A DNA stretch of 64,000 nt. Source: JAXMAO01 sp046350375. GTDB taxonomy: Bacteria; Planctomycetota; Phycisphaerae; UBA1845; UTPLA1. Position 1 is the first letter of the stretch; the number at the start of each line of letters is the position of its first letter. The position numbers and the translations under genes are program-made. Positions 25,189 to 33,656 of this stretch are shown piece by piece. The stretch lies in the NCBI GenBank assembly GCA_046350375.1, contig JAXMAO010000002.1:372001-436000 (forward strand). The letters run 5' to 3'. The notes below the pieces were generated by a model. That model saw nothing but the letters and a program-made list of their open reading frames with translations. It had not been told where the DNA came from and did not search any database.

Positions 25189-26709
25189 ATGACACTGCTT
25201 TCAAAGCTCGGCATCGAACCGGTCAACCCCGGCGCGTTCTGCGGCGAGTGGATCGGCTCGGGCGAACTGCTGGTCAGCGATTCCCCCATCGACGGTCAGC
25301 CGCTCGCCAAGGTCCGCCAGGCGACGCCCGGCGAATACGAAATCGTGATGCAGAAGGCCCAGGCCGCCTTTCTCAAGTGGCGCACCACGCCCGCGCCGGT
25401 CCGCGGCGAGCTGGTCCGCCGGCTGGGTCACGCCTTGCGCGAGGTGAAGCACGAGCTGGGCGAGCTGGTCACGCTCGAAAACGGCAAGATTCGCGCCGAA
25501 GGCGAAGGCGAAGTGCAGGAGATGATCGACATCTGCGACTTCGCCGTCGGTCTGTCGCGCCAGCTCTACGGCCTGACCATGCCCTCCGAGCGCGCCCGCC
25601 ACCGCATGATGGAACAATGGCACCCGCTCGGCGTCGTGGGCGTCATCTCGGCGTTCAACTTCCCGGTCGCCGTCTGGAGCTGGAACGTGGCCCTCTCGGC
25701 CGTGTGCGGCAACGCCAACGTCTGGAAGCCGTCGAGCCAGACGCCGCTGACCGCCATCGCCTGCACGCGCATCGCCGAACGCGTCTGCCGCGAGATGAAC
25801 GTCGACCCGGCCATCTTCAGCCTGCTCATCGGGCGCGGCGCCACCGTCGGCGACCTCATGCTCGACGACCAGCGGCTGCCGCTCATCTCGGCCACCGGCT
25901 CGTGCGGCATGGGCCGGCGGGTCGGCGAGCGCGTCGGCCGGCGGATGGGACGCACCATCCTCGAACTGGGCGGCAACAACGCCATCATCGTCGCCCCGTC
26001 GGCCGACCTCGACCTGGCGACGCGCGCCATCCTGTTCGGCGCCGTCGGCACGGCCGGGCAGCGCTGCACCAGCACCCGCCGGTTGATCGTGCACGAGAGC
26101 CTGGCGCAGCCGGTCGCCGACCGGCTGGTGGCCGCCTACAAACAGGTGCGGATCGGCAACCCGCTCGAGCCCGCGACGCTCATGGGTCCGCTGATCGACG
26201 CCGCCGCGGTCGACACCATGATGGCCGCCATCGAACAACTGAAGCGCGCCGGCGGCACGGTGCTGTGCGGCGGGCAGAAGCTGACCGGCCCGCAGTATCC
26301 CGGCGGGCGATATGTCACCCCCTGCCTGGCCCGCGCCCGGAACGACTACCCCGTCGTGCAGGACGAAACCTTCGCGCCCATTCTCTACCTGCTCACCTAC
26401 CGCGACTTTGCCGACGCGCTGGCCCAGCACAATGGCGTGCCGCAGGGGCTCAGTTCGGCCATTTTCACGAACGACGTGCGCGAGGCCGAGCTGTTTGTCT
26501 CGGCGGTCGGCAGCGACTGCGGCATCGCCAACGTCAACATCGGAACCAGCGGCGCCGAGATCGGCGGGGCGTTTGGCGGCGAGAAGGAGACCGGCGGCGG
26601 GCGCGAGTCGGGCAGCGACTCGTGGAAGGCCTACATGCGCCGGCAGACGAACACCATCAACCACTCTTCCGAGCTGCCGCTCGCGCAGGGCATTCGCTTC
26701 GGCGACTGA
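25189..26709 (+). CDS. Aldehyde dehydrogenase, family 7: aminoadipate-semialdehyde (piperideine-6-carboxylate) dehydrogenase
   Basis: Oxidises 2-aminoadipate 6-semialdehyde to 2-aminoadipate with NAD(P)+. It has 506 residues, typical for ALDH7 (antiquitin). The catalytic cysteine is C293 in GTAGQRCTSTRRL and the general base lies in ILELGGNNAIIV. The C-terminal signature EIGGAFGGEKETGGGRESGSD and WKAYMRRQTNTINHS is specific to this family. It starts four bases after lat, and AAGGAAGGGATG lies inside the lat end as ribosome site. Together the two enzymes convert lysine to 2-aminoadipate. Confidence 0.95.
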   Translation: MTLLSKLGIEPVNPGAFCGEWIGSGELLVSDSPIDGQPLAKVRQATPGEYEIVMQKAQAAFLKWRTTPAPVRGELVRRLGHALREVKHELGELVTLENGKIRAEGEGEVQEMIDICDFAVGLSRQLYGLTMPSERARHRMMEQWHPLGVVGVISAFNFPVAVWSWNVALSAVCGNANVWKPSSQTPLTAIACTRIAERVCREMNVDPAIFSLLIGRGATVGDLMLDDQRLPLISATGSCGMGRRVGERVGRRMGRTILELGGNNAIIVAPSADLDLATRAILFGAVGTAGQRCTSTRRLIVHESLAQPVADRLVAAYKQVRIGNPLEPATLMGPLIDAAAVDTMMAAIEQLKRAGGTVLCGGQKLTGPQYPGGRYVTPCLARARNDYPVVQDETFAPILYLLTYRDFADALAQHNGVPQGLSSAIFTNDVREAELFVSAVGSDCGIANVNIGTSGAEIGGAFGGEKETGGGRESGSDSWKAYMRRQTNTINHSSELPLAQGIRFGD

Positions 26710-26922
26710 GTGGCGCCCCGCATCGATGGCCGGGAGAACCCCCGCTGCGGCGCGGGTTCGGATCGATCGACCCGGATAAGTGCACCGATAATGCCCGGGC
26801 CGGGGGCCTGAAGACCAATCCACCGCGTGCGACTTACGCCGCACTAGCTGCACCCCGCCGTTCAGCGAACCGATGAATCAACGGGTCCGGCGCCGATAGC
26901 GCGCCGCAACGCCGGGGGTGCG

Positions 26923-29544
26923 ATGGGCAATTCTTCCAACAGGCGCGTGCTGATCGTCGACGACGACCCGGCGTTTCTGCGCCTCACGCAGCGCCATCTC
27001 ACCGGCGCCGGCTACGAGGTTCTGACCGCCACGACCGGCGCCGAAGCCTACCGCGTCATTCTCGCCGAAGGGCCCAAGATCGTCCTGACCGACTGGGTCA
27101 TGCCCGAAATGGACGGCCTGCAACTCTGCCGCGCCATCCGCGAGCACGACGAGACCGGTTTCGTCTACATCATCATGCTCACCGGCTGCTCCGACGCCGA
27201 CAGCGTCGTGCAGGCCTTCGAAGCCGGCGCCGACGATTTCATCGGCAAGTCGGTCGAGAAGCGCGAGCTGCTCGCGCGGCTGCGCGCCGGCGAGCGCATC
27301 GTCCGCCTCGAACACGACCTGGCCGCCAAGACGCGCGAAGGCCACCTGCAGAACGCCCAGCTCGCGATCGCCAACGACACGCTCAACCGCATGGCCATCA
27401 CCGACGAGCTGACCGGCCTGCTCAACCGCCGCGCCGCCGTCCAGCGCCTGCGCGAGGCGTGGGCCAGTTCCACTCGCACCGGTCAGCCCGTTGCCGTCAT
27501 GGCGTTCGACATCGACCACTTCAAGGCCATCAACGACACCCACGGTCACGACGTCGGCGACCTGGTTCTCCGGCGCGTCGCCCGCAAGCTCCAGGACACC
27601 GCGCGCCTCGGCGAGGCCGTCTGCCGCATGGGTGGCGAAGAGTTTCTGGTGCTGTGCGCCGGCTCGACCGTCGAAATGGCCGCCCGCGGCGCCGACCGCC
27701 TGCGCCGCGCGGTCGAAGGAACCGAGATCGTCTTCGAAAACGGGCGGCTCCGCGCGACTATCAGCGGCGGCGTCGCCGAGCGCACCTCGGCCATGGAACT
27801 GCCCGAGGATGTGCTCAAGGTCGCCGACGACGCCCTCTATGTCGCCAAGCGCAACGGACGGAACCGCGTCGAAGTGGCCAACCCGGCCGGCGGAGCCGCG
27901 CTCTCCCCGACCCTTGAACTGGTGGCCGACCCGCTGCCCGGCGCCCAACCACGCTCCAGCGCGCCTCACCCGGTGCGGCCGAGCGTGCTGGTGGTCGCCA
28001 CGCTGGATTCAGTCCGCGCCATCTGCCAGGTCCAGGTCACCCGCGCCGGCTACGCCGTCGTCGAGGCCCGCACCGGCGCCGAGGCGCTGCAGCAGCTGCA
28101 GACCGTTGTCCCATGCATCATCGTGATCGACTCAGCGATGTCCGAGTTTGAGGTCGTACGCCTGGTCGAGCGACTGGCCGCCGACCCGCGCCACTGCGAC
28201 ACGCCGCTGCTGTCGTTCGGCACGTTGCCGCCCGCGGGAATCGTCGCGCAGCATCCGCACATTCACCCCGATCGCGCCGACGACATGGTGCTCCGCCTGC
28301 GCCTGCTGGTCGAGCTCTCGCGGACGCGCCGCGCGCTGGCGGCCGGCAACAGCAGCCGCGGCGAACAGGTCGTCGCGCTCGAGGCGCTGCTGGACTATTC
28401 CAACGTGCTGACGGACGTGGCCGATCTGCCCAGCGTGCTTGAGCGCACCGGGCGGACGATTGCGTTTCTCACTCACTGCCAGCAGGTTGCCATCGCGCTG
28501 CCGCGCGACGAGGGTCGCACGCTGCGCATCGCCCATGCCGTGGGGCTCACGCACAACTTCGACCGCCCATTCATCGACATCGCCGGCTCCCCCTGGGGAC
28601 GGGCCTACCTCTCCCGCGAGCGCGTTCCGATTGAATCCGATGATGGCGCGGCCGACCTCGAGGCGCCGTTCGCATCGCCACCCAGCCTGCCGGCCCTGCT
28701 GTCGCCGCTGGCGACGTCCGGACAGCCGGTCGGGGCGTTGCTGCTGGCGGCGCGCGTGGGCGGCGGACCGCTCGACGCCATGGAGCTCGGCTATCTCGAC
28801 ATCATCAGCCAGATCGCCGCGTCGGTCATCCACGGGATTCTCACCGAGCAGGCACGCGACGAGGCGCGCGACTCGATCGTCGTGGCGCTGGCGAAACTCG
28901 CCGAGTATCGCGACGACAACACCGCCGGCCACGTCGAGCGCGTCACGCGCAACTGCGTGGTGCTGGCCCAGGCCCTGCGCTGCCAGCCGGAGTATGCCGC
29001 GATCATCGACGAGGCCTTCATCGCCGACCTGCGCCGCGCCGTCCCGCTGCACGACATCGGCAAGGTCGGCATTCCCGACCAGGTGCTGCTCAAGCCCGGA
29101 AAACTCACCGCGGCCGAAATTCAGATCATGCGCACCCACTGCCAGATCGGCGCCAACTGCCTGCAGTCGGTCCTCAAGCGAACGCCCGACTGCAGCTTCC
29201 TGCAGATGGCGGTCGACATCGCCGCGTCGCACCACGAATGGTTCAATGGCTGCGGCTATCCCCATGCCCTGGCCGGCGACGCCATTCCGCTCGCGGCGCG
29301 CATCACCGCGCTGGCCGATGTCTACGACGCCTTGCGCAGCCGCCGCCCCTACAAACGCGCCATGAGCCACACCCGGGCACGCACCATCCTGCTCAGCGCC
29401 TCCGGCACCCAGTTCGACCCGGCCGTCGTCCGCGCCTTCCTCGATGCTGAATCGATCTTCATCGCGCAGGATATCGACCCCGTCGCCGCCAGCCCGCAGC
29501 CGGAACGCACCCCCGCAGTACCCGCCGGCACGGCCGGCGCCTGA
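26923..29544 (+). CDS. REC-GGDEF-(degenerate REC)-GAF-HD-GYP cyclic-di-GMP signalling protein
   Basis: An 873-residue cytoplasmic regulator that could both make and break cyclic-di-GMP. Domains in order: receiver (about 5-125) with the DD pair in IVDDDP, phospho-acceptor Asp in VLTDWVMPEMDG and Lys in GKSVEK; GGDEF (about 150-305) with ELTGLLNRR, FDIDHFKAIND and an intact GGEEF; a second receiver-like domain (about 340-460) that lacks the N-terminal acidic pair but keeps an Asp in IVIDSAMSEFEV; GAF (about 480-640); and HD-GYP (about 650-845) with HDIGKVGIPD and HHEWFNGCGYP. Both catalytic domains keep key residues. No output or membrane segment is seen. It is a solitary gene; no partner kinase adjoins it. 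Confidence 0.93.
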   Translation: MGNSSNRRVLIVDDDPAFLRLTQRHLTGAGYEVLTATTGAEAYRVILAEGPKIVLTDWVMPEMDGLQLCRAIREHDETGFVYIIMLTGCSDADSVVQAFEAGADDFIGKSVEKRELLARLRAGERIVRLEHDLAAKTREGHLQNAQLAIANDTLNRMAITDELTGLLNRRAAVQRLREAWASSTRTGQPVAVMAFDIDHFKAINDTHGHDVGDLVLRRVARKLQDTARLGEAVCRMGGEEFLVLCAGSTVEMAARGADRLRRAVEGTEIVFENGRLRATISGGVAERTSAMELPEDVLKVADDALYVAKRNGRNRVEVANPAGGAALSPTLELVADPLPGAQPRSSAPHPVRPSVLVVATLDSVRAICQVQVTRAGYAVVEARTGAEALQQLQTVVPCIIVIDSAMSEFEVVRLVERLAADPRHCDTPLLSFGTLPPAGIVAQHPHIHPDRADDMVLRLRLLVELSRTRRALAAGNSSRGEQVVALEALLDYSNVLTDVADLPSVLERTGRTIAFLTHCQQVAIALPRDEGRTLRIAHAVGLTHNFDRPFIDIAGSPWGRAYLSRERVPIESDDGAADLEAPFASPPSLPALLSPLATSGQPVGALLLAARVGGGPLDAMELGYLDIISQIAASVIHGILTEQARDEARDSIVVALAKLAEYRDDNTAGHVERVTRNCVVLAQALRCQPEYAAIIDEAFIADLRRAVPLHDIGKVGIPDQVLLKPGKLTAAEIQIMRTHCQIGANCLQSVLKRTPDCSFLQMAVDIAASHHEWFNGCGYPHALAGDAIPLAARITALADVYDALRSRRPYKRAMSHTRARTILLSASGTQFDPAVVRAFLDAESIFIAQDIDPVAASPQPERTPAVPAGTAGA

Positions 29545-29574
29545 GCGCCCTCCTTCGCCGCGATCGGCCGCCGA

Positions 29575-30615
29575 TCACCGTCCGGCGTACATCCGCTCGT
29601 AGTAGCGCTGATATTCCCCCGAGACCACCCGGTCGAGCCAGCCCGAATTCGCCTGGTACCACTCCACCGTCGCCCGCAGCCCCGCCTCGAACGCAATCGC
29701 CGGACGCCACCCCAGCTCGCCGCGAATCCGCCCCGCGTCGATCGCGTACCGGCGGTCGTGGCCCGGGCGATCAGCCACGAAGCGGATCAGGCTCTCCGGC
29801 TTGCCCATCAGCCGCAGCAGCAGCCGCACCAGCTCCAGGTTGCTGCGCTCGTTGTCGCCGCCGATGTTGTAGACTGCCCCGATCTGTCCGCGCGTCAGCA
29901 CCGTCCACAGCGCCGCGCAGTGATCCTCCACGTGCAGCCAGTCGCGCACCTGCAACCCGTCGCCATAGATCGGCAGCGGCCGGTCGTTCCGCGCGTTGTT
30001 GATCATCAGCGGCAGCATCTTCTCGGGGAACTGGTACGGGCCGTAGTTGTTCGAGCAGCGCGTCACCAGCCCCGGAAAGCCGTAGGTGTGACAGAACGCC
30101 AGCACCAGCTGATCGGCCGCCGCCTTGCTGGCGCTGTAAGGCGAGCGCGGCGCCAGCGGGGTGTCCTCGCGGAACTTCACCGCCGGATCGGGCGGCAGCG
30201 AGCCATACACCTCGTCGGTGCCGACCTGCAGAAACCGCCGCACGCCCGCCGCGCGGCCGGCGTTCAGCAGGTTGAACGTGCCCAGGACGTTGGTCTCGAC
30301 GAACACGCCCGGCTGGTCGATGCTGCGATCGACGTGCGACTCGGCCGCCAGGTGTACGACCGCGTCGATCCGCCGCTCGCTCATGACGCGCGCCACCGCG
30401 TCGCGGTCGCGAATGTCGGCGTGGACAAACGTGTAGCGCGGATCGGCCGCCACGTCGGCGAGATTTTCGAGATTTCCGGCGTAGGTGAGCGCGTCGAGGT
30501 TGACGACCTGGGTCGCCGCGCCCGATTTCAGGATGTATCGGATGAAATTCGACCCGATAAACCCGGCCCCGCCGGTCACCAGCAGCCGCGTGGGAATCGC
30601 TCCGCCCGCGTCCAT
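29575..30615 (-). CDS. rfbB: dTDP-glucose 4,6-dehydratase
   Basis: Short-chain dehydrogenase/reductase that converts dTDP-glucose to dTDP-4-keto-6-deoxyglucose, the entry point to rhamnose and other deoxysugars. It has 346 residues. The Rossmann glycine motif is TGGAGFIGSNF (about 14-24), the catalytic region GTDEVYG is followed by YSASKAAADQL (Tyr/Lys), and YGPYQFPEKMLPLMI is the family signature. It follows rfbA on the same strand after 74 bp. Genes for the next two rhamnose steps (rfbC, rfbD) are not in the window. Confidence 0.95.
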   Translation of the reverse strand: MDAGGAIPTRLLVTGGAGFIGSNFIRYILKSGAATQVVNLDALTYAGNLENLADVAADPRYTFVHADIRDRDAVARVMSERRIDAVVHLAAESHVDRSIDQPGVFVETNVLGTFNLLNAGRAAGVRRFLQVGTDEVYGSLPPDPAVKFREDTPLAPRSPYSASKAAADQLVLAFCHTYGFPGLVTRCSNNYGPYQFPEKMLPLMINNARNDRPLPIYGDGLQVRDWLHVEDHCAALWTVLTRGQIGAVYNIGGDNERSNLELVRLLLRLMGKPESLIRFVADRPGHDRRYAIDAGRIRGELGWRPAIAFEAGLRATVEWYQANSGWLDRVVSGEYQRYYERMYAGR

Positions 30616-30689
30616 GCGTGCCAGCTTAGCCCAGCTCGCACGCGCCTTCTACGCCGGGCGCGGCGCAGCCCGCGGCCGTGCCGCCGCGC

Positions 30690-31403
30690 TCACTCCGCCC
30701 CCGCGATCAGCTCGTTCACCCGCGCCAGCGACTCGAACGTGCCGGCGTCGCTCCACCAGCCCGACAGATAGTCGGCCGCCAGCTCGCCGCGACCCAGGTA
30801 GGCATTGTTCACGTCGGTGATCTCCAGCTCGCCCCGACCGCTCGGCCGCTGCTTGCGGATGATGTCGAAGACGCTCGCGTCGTAGAAGTAGATGCCCGTC
30901 ACCGCCCAGCGGCTCTTGGGCTGGCGCGGCTTTTCCTCGATGCCCACCACGCGCTCGCCGACAACCTCCGCCACGCCGAACCGCTGCGGATCGTCCACTT
31001 CCTTCAGCAGGATCCGCGCGCCGCGCGGCTGGGCCGCATACCGCTCGGCGATCGGCCGCAGCGAATCCTCGAAGATGTTGTCGCCCAGAATCACCGCCAA
31101 CCGGTCCGAGCCGGCGAAGTTCTCGGCCAGCCCCAGCGCCTGCGCAATGCCGCCCGCCTCGTCCTGCACCTTGTAGGTCAGCCGGCAGCCGAACTCGCGC
31201 CCCGACCCCAGCAGGCTCACCACGTCGCCCATGTGCTCGACGCCGGTGACGATCAGGATCTCCGTCAGCCCGGCGCTGCACAATTTTTCAAGCGGGTAGT
31301 AGATCATCGGCTTGCGACCGACCGGCAGCAGGTGCTTGTTGGTCACCTTCGTCAGCGGCATCAGCCGCGACCCCGTGCCGCCCGCCAGAATGACGCCCTT
31401 CAT
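30690..31403 (-). CDS. rfbA: Glucose-1-phosphate thymidylyltransferase, short form
   Basis: Makes dTDP-glucose from dTTP and glucose 1-phosphate. It has 237 residues, shorter than the roughly 290-residue enterobacterial enzyme and like the short bacterial/archaeal type. Motifs are LAGGTGSRLMPLTKVTNKHLLPVGRKPMIYYPLE (nucleotide-binding loop), VILGDNIFED (metal Asp), IEEKP and GIYFYD. The ATG at 31403 has GGGAGG close upstream and gives MKGVILAGG, the usual N-terminus. It is the first gene of a two-gene operon with rfbB. Confidence 0.93.
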   Translation of the reverse strand: MKGVILAGGTGSRLMPLTKVTNKHLLPVGRKPMIYYPLEKLCSAGLTEILIVTGVEHMGDVVSLLGSGREFGCRLTYKVQDEAGGIAQALGLAENFAGSDRLAVILGDNIFEDSLRPIAERYAAQPRGARILLKEVDDPQRFGVAEVVGERVVGIEEKPRQPKSRWAVTGIYFYDASVFDIIRKQRPSGRGELEITDVNNAYLGRGELAADYLSGWWSDAGTFESLARVNELIAGAE

Positions 31404-31525
31404 GCCGCCTCCCGATTCATCGCAAGGAAGTGTCACGCCGCAGTATCGCGCCGCCGCCGCGGCTTTTCAATTCGCCCCGGGCGGCTAAGATCGCCCGCGG
31501 CCACGCGCCGGGAGGCCGGTTCCCC

Positions 31526-32278
31526 ATGTCGCAGGTCGCAAAACTGGCCGTCTTCGCAGGTTCCGGCAGCCCCCGGCTCACCGCCGCCATCTGTCACCAC
31601 CTGGGCATCGAGGTCGGCCGATCCGAGGGCGCCAGCTTTTCCGACGGCAACACCTTCGTCCGCCTGCTCGACAACGTCCGCGGGCGCGACGTCTTCTTCG
31701 TGCAGACCGTCTGCCGCCCCGCCAACGACCGCTTCATGGAGCTGCTCTTTCTCATCGACGCCGCGCGGCGGGCCTCGGCCGGCAGCGTCACCGCCGTCAT
31801 TCCCTTCTTCTCCTATGGCAAGGGCGACAAGAAGGACGAGCCGCGCGTCAGCATCCGCGGCCGCGTCTGCGCCGACTGCCTCGAAGCCGCCGGCGCCGAC
31901 CGCGTCGTCACCATGGACCTGCACGCCCCGCAGATCCAGGGCTTCTTCCGCGTGCCGGTCGACCACCTGTACGGCCTGCCGCTCATCGTCGACCACTTCC
32001 GCGAAACCGTCTCCGGCACGGGGTGGACCGTCGTCGCCCCCGACGTCGGCTTCGGCAAGATGGCCAACCTCTACGCCGCCGCCCTGGGCGTGCCCACCGT
32101 CATCGCCGAGAAGGTCCGCGCGGCCCACGACGAGTCGGCCATCGTGCAGCGCCTGATCGGCTCGGTCGCTGGCAAGTCGGCCCTCATCGTCGACGATTTC
32201 ATGACCACCGGCGGCACGCTGGCCGCCACCGCCGAACGGCTGATCGCCGAGGCGCCACCGCCGTCCACGCCGCCGTGA
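31526..32278 (+). CDS. prs: Ribose-phosphate pyrophosphokinase, C-terminus displaced by frameshift
   Basis: Makes PRPP from ribose 5-phosphate and ATP. The readable frame covers 250 residues with FSDGNTFVRLLDNVRGRDVFFVQTVC, VIPFFSYGKGDKKDEPR, DLHAPQIQGFF and the PRPP loop VDDFMTTGGTL. At about 32252 one base seems to be missing, so translation ends early at 32278. The missing part continues in other frames to 32477. GGAGG lies upstream of the ATG. Since prs is usually essential, sequencing error is the likeliest cause. Confidence 0.9.
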   Translation: MSQVAKLAVFAGSGSPRLTAAICHHLGIEVGRSEGASFSDGNTFVRLLDNVRGRDVFFVQTVCRPANDRFMELLFLIDAARRASAGSVTAVIPFFSYGKGDKKDEPRVSIRGRVCADCLEAAGADRVVTMDLHAPQIQGFFRVPVDHLYGLPLIVDHFRETVSGTGWTVVAPDVGFGKMANLYAAALGVPTVIAEKVRAAHDESAIVQRLIGSVAGKSALIVDDFMTTGGTLAATAERLIAEAPPPSTPP

Positions 32279-32477
32279 CCCACGCCATCCTCGCCCCGCG
32301 CCCATCCGACGCATCGCCGCCTCGCCGATCCGCGAGCTGCTGGTCACCGACACCGTCGAGCACGAGCCAATGGCGCTCGACCCCAAGATCAAGTTCGTCT
32401 CCGCCGCACCGCTGTTCGCCGCCGCCATCGACTCCATCCATCGCCAGACCAGCGTCAGCCAGCTCTTCCGCTACTGA
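32275..32477 (+). other. Displaced C-terminal part of prs (second and third frames)
   Basis: VTHAILAP (frame of 32275) and then RIAASPIRELLVTDTVEH with KIKFVSAAPLFAAAIDSIHR to the stop at 32475-32477 are the normal PRPP-synthetase C-terminus. Joining them to the first 240 residues needs single-base deletions at about 32252 and 32296, the second in a run of C. Confidence 0.85.
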
Positions 32478-32576
32478 CCCCCCCCTCCGCGCCGGCCATT
32501 CGCTGAACTTCAAGCCCCGCCCGCTCCGATCCACTAGCAGCGGCCGCGCATCGCCGCCGCACCGGAGTGCCCCGCC

Positions 32577-33629
32577 ATGATCGCACTCGTCACCGGCTCC
32601 AGCGGCCTGGTCGGCTCCGAAACCGCCCGCCACTACGACGCCGCCGGCTGGCGCGTCCACGGCATCGACAACAACATGCGCCGCGACTTCTTCGGCCCCG
32701 GCGGCGACACGACAGCGGTCCGCACGCGGCTGCGGGCCGAGACCCGCCGCTTCACCCATCACTCGCTCGACATCCGCGACCGGACCGGCATCCTGCGGCT
32801 CTTCAAGAAGCAGCGCTTCGACCTGGTCGTTCACTGCGCCGCCCAGCCGTCGCACGACCTGGCCGCGCGGCGACCCTTTGACGACTTCGACATCAACGCC
32901 GTCGGAACCCTCAACCTCCTCGAGGCCACGCGCCAGTGCTGCCCCGAGGCCGCCTTCGTCTTCATGAGCACCAACAAGGTCTACGGCGACGGCCCGAACC
33001 GCCTGCCGCTCGTCGAGCTGCCGACGCGCTACGACTTCGCCTTGCCGGCCCACCGCGCCGGAATCCCCGAATCGTTCCCCATCGACCACACGCTCCACAG
33101 CCTGTTCGGCGCCAGCAAGGCCGCCGCCGATCTGCTCGTGCAGGAATATGGGCGCTACTACGGCCTGAACACCGTCTGCTTCCGCGGTGGCTGCCTGACC
33201 GGCCCGGCCCATGCCGGCGTCGAGCTGCACGGATTCCTCTCCTACCTCGTGCAGGCCGCCGTCACCGGGCGCCGCTACACCGTCTATGGCTACAAGGGCA
33301 AGCAGCTCCGCGACCAGATCCACGCCGCCGACGTCGTCGCCGCGTTCGAGGCTTTTCGCCAGCGGCCGCGCCCGGGCGCGGTCTACAACCTCGGCGGCGG
33401 GCGCGAGAACGCCGCCAGCCTGATCGAGTGCGTCGCGCTGGTCGAGCGCATCGCCGGGCGGCGCATCACGTTCGAATACCGCCCCGAGCCGCGCCGCGGC
33501 GATCACGTCTGCTACATCAGCGACCTGGCGAACCTGCGGCGCGACTTCCCCGCGTGGCGACTGACGCGCTCGCTTGCCGACCTCGTGCACGAACTGGTCG
33601 CGGCGCACCGCCGCGCCGACGTCGCCTGA
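32577..33629 (+). CDS. NAD-dependent sugar epimerase/dehydratase (CDP-paratose 2-epimerase/TyvE-like)
   Basis: A 350-residue extended short-chain dehydrogenase acting on nucleotide sugars. The NAD-binding motif is VTGSSGLVGSE (residues 5-15). HGIDNNMRRDFFGPGGDT, CAAQPSHDLAA, MSTNKVYGDGPN and FRGGCLTGPAHAGVELHGFL match the CDP-tyvelose/paratose epimerase-like group. The usual YxxxK active site reads FGASK, so Tyr is replaced by Phe; from memory this is shared by close relatives rather than a mutation here. The gene downstream is a CgeB-like transferase 27 bp away, suggesting one polysaccharide operon. Confidence 0.85.
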   Translation: MIALVTGSSGLVGSETARHYDAAGWRVHGIDNNMRRDFFGPGGDTTAVRTRLRAETRRFTHHSLDIRDRTGILRLFKKQRFDLVVHCAAQPSHDLAARRPFDDFDINAVGTLNLLEATRQCCPEAAFVFMSTNKVYGDGPNRLPLVELPTRYDFALPAHRAGIPESFPIDHTLHSLFGASKAAADLLVQEYGRYYGLNTVCFRGGCLTGPAHAGVELHGFLSYLVQAAVTGRRYTVYGYKGKQLRDQIHAADVVAAFEAFRQRPRPGAVYNLGGGRENAASLIECVALVERIAGRRITFEYRPEPRRGDHVCYISDLANLRRDFPAWRLTRSLADLVHELVAAHRRADVA

Positions 33630-33656
33630 GCCGCACCGCTTCGGAGCCTTCGCGCC

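Noticed and set aside
29561..29577. Inverted repeat gatcggc/gccgatc between the cyclic-di-GMP gene and rfbB as a bidirectional terminator
   Set aside because: The loop is a single base and no T tract follows on either strand; too weak to call.
32526..32550. Sequence gatccactagcagcggccgc resembling a cloning-vector polylinker
   Set aside because: Only a partial resemblance (BamHI-like half site and NotI site) in a GC-rich gap; the flanking DNA is continuous in composition with the host, so vector contamination is not supported.
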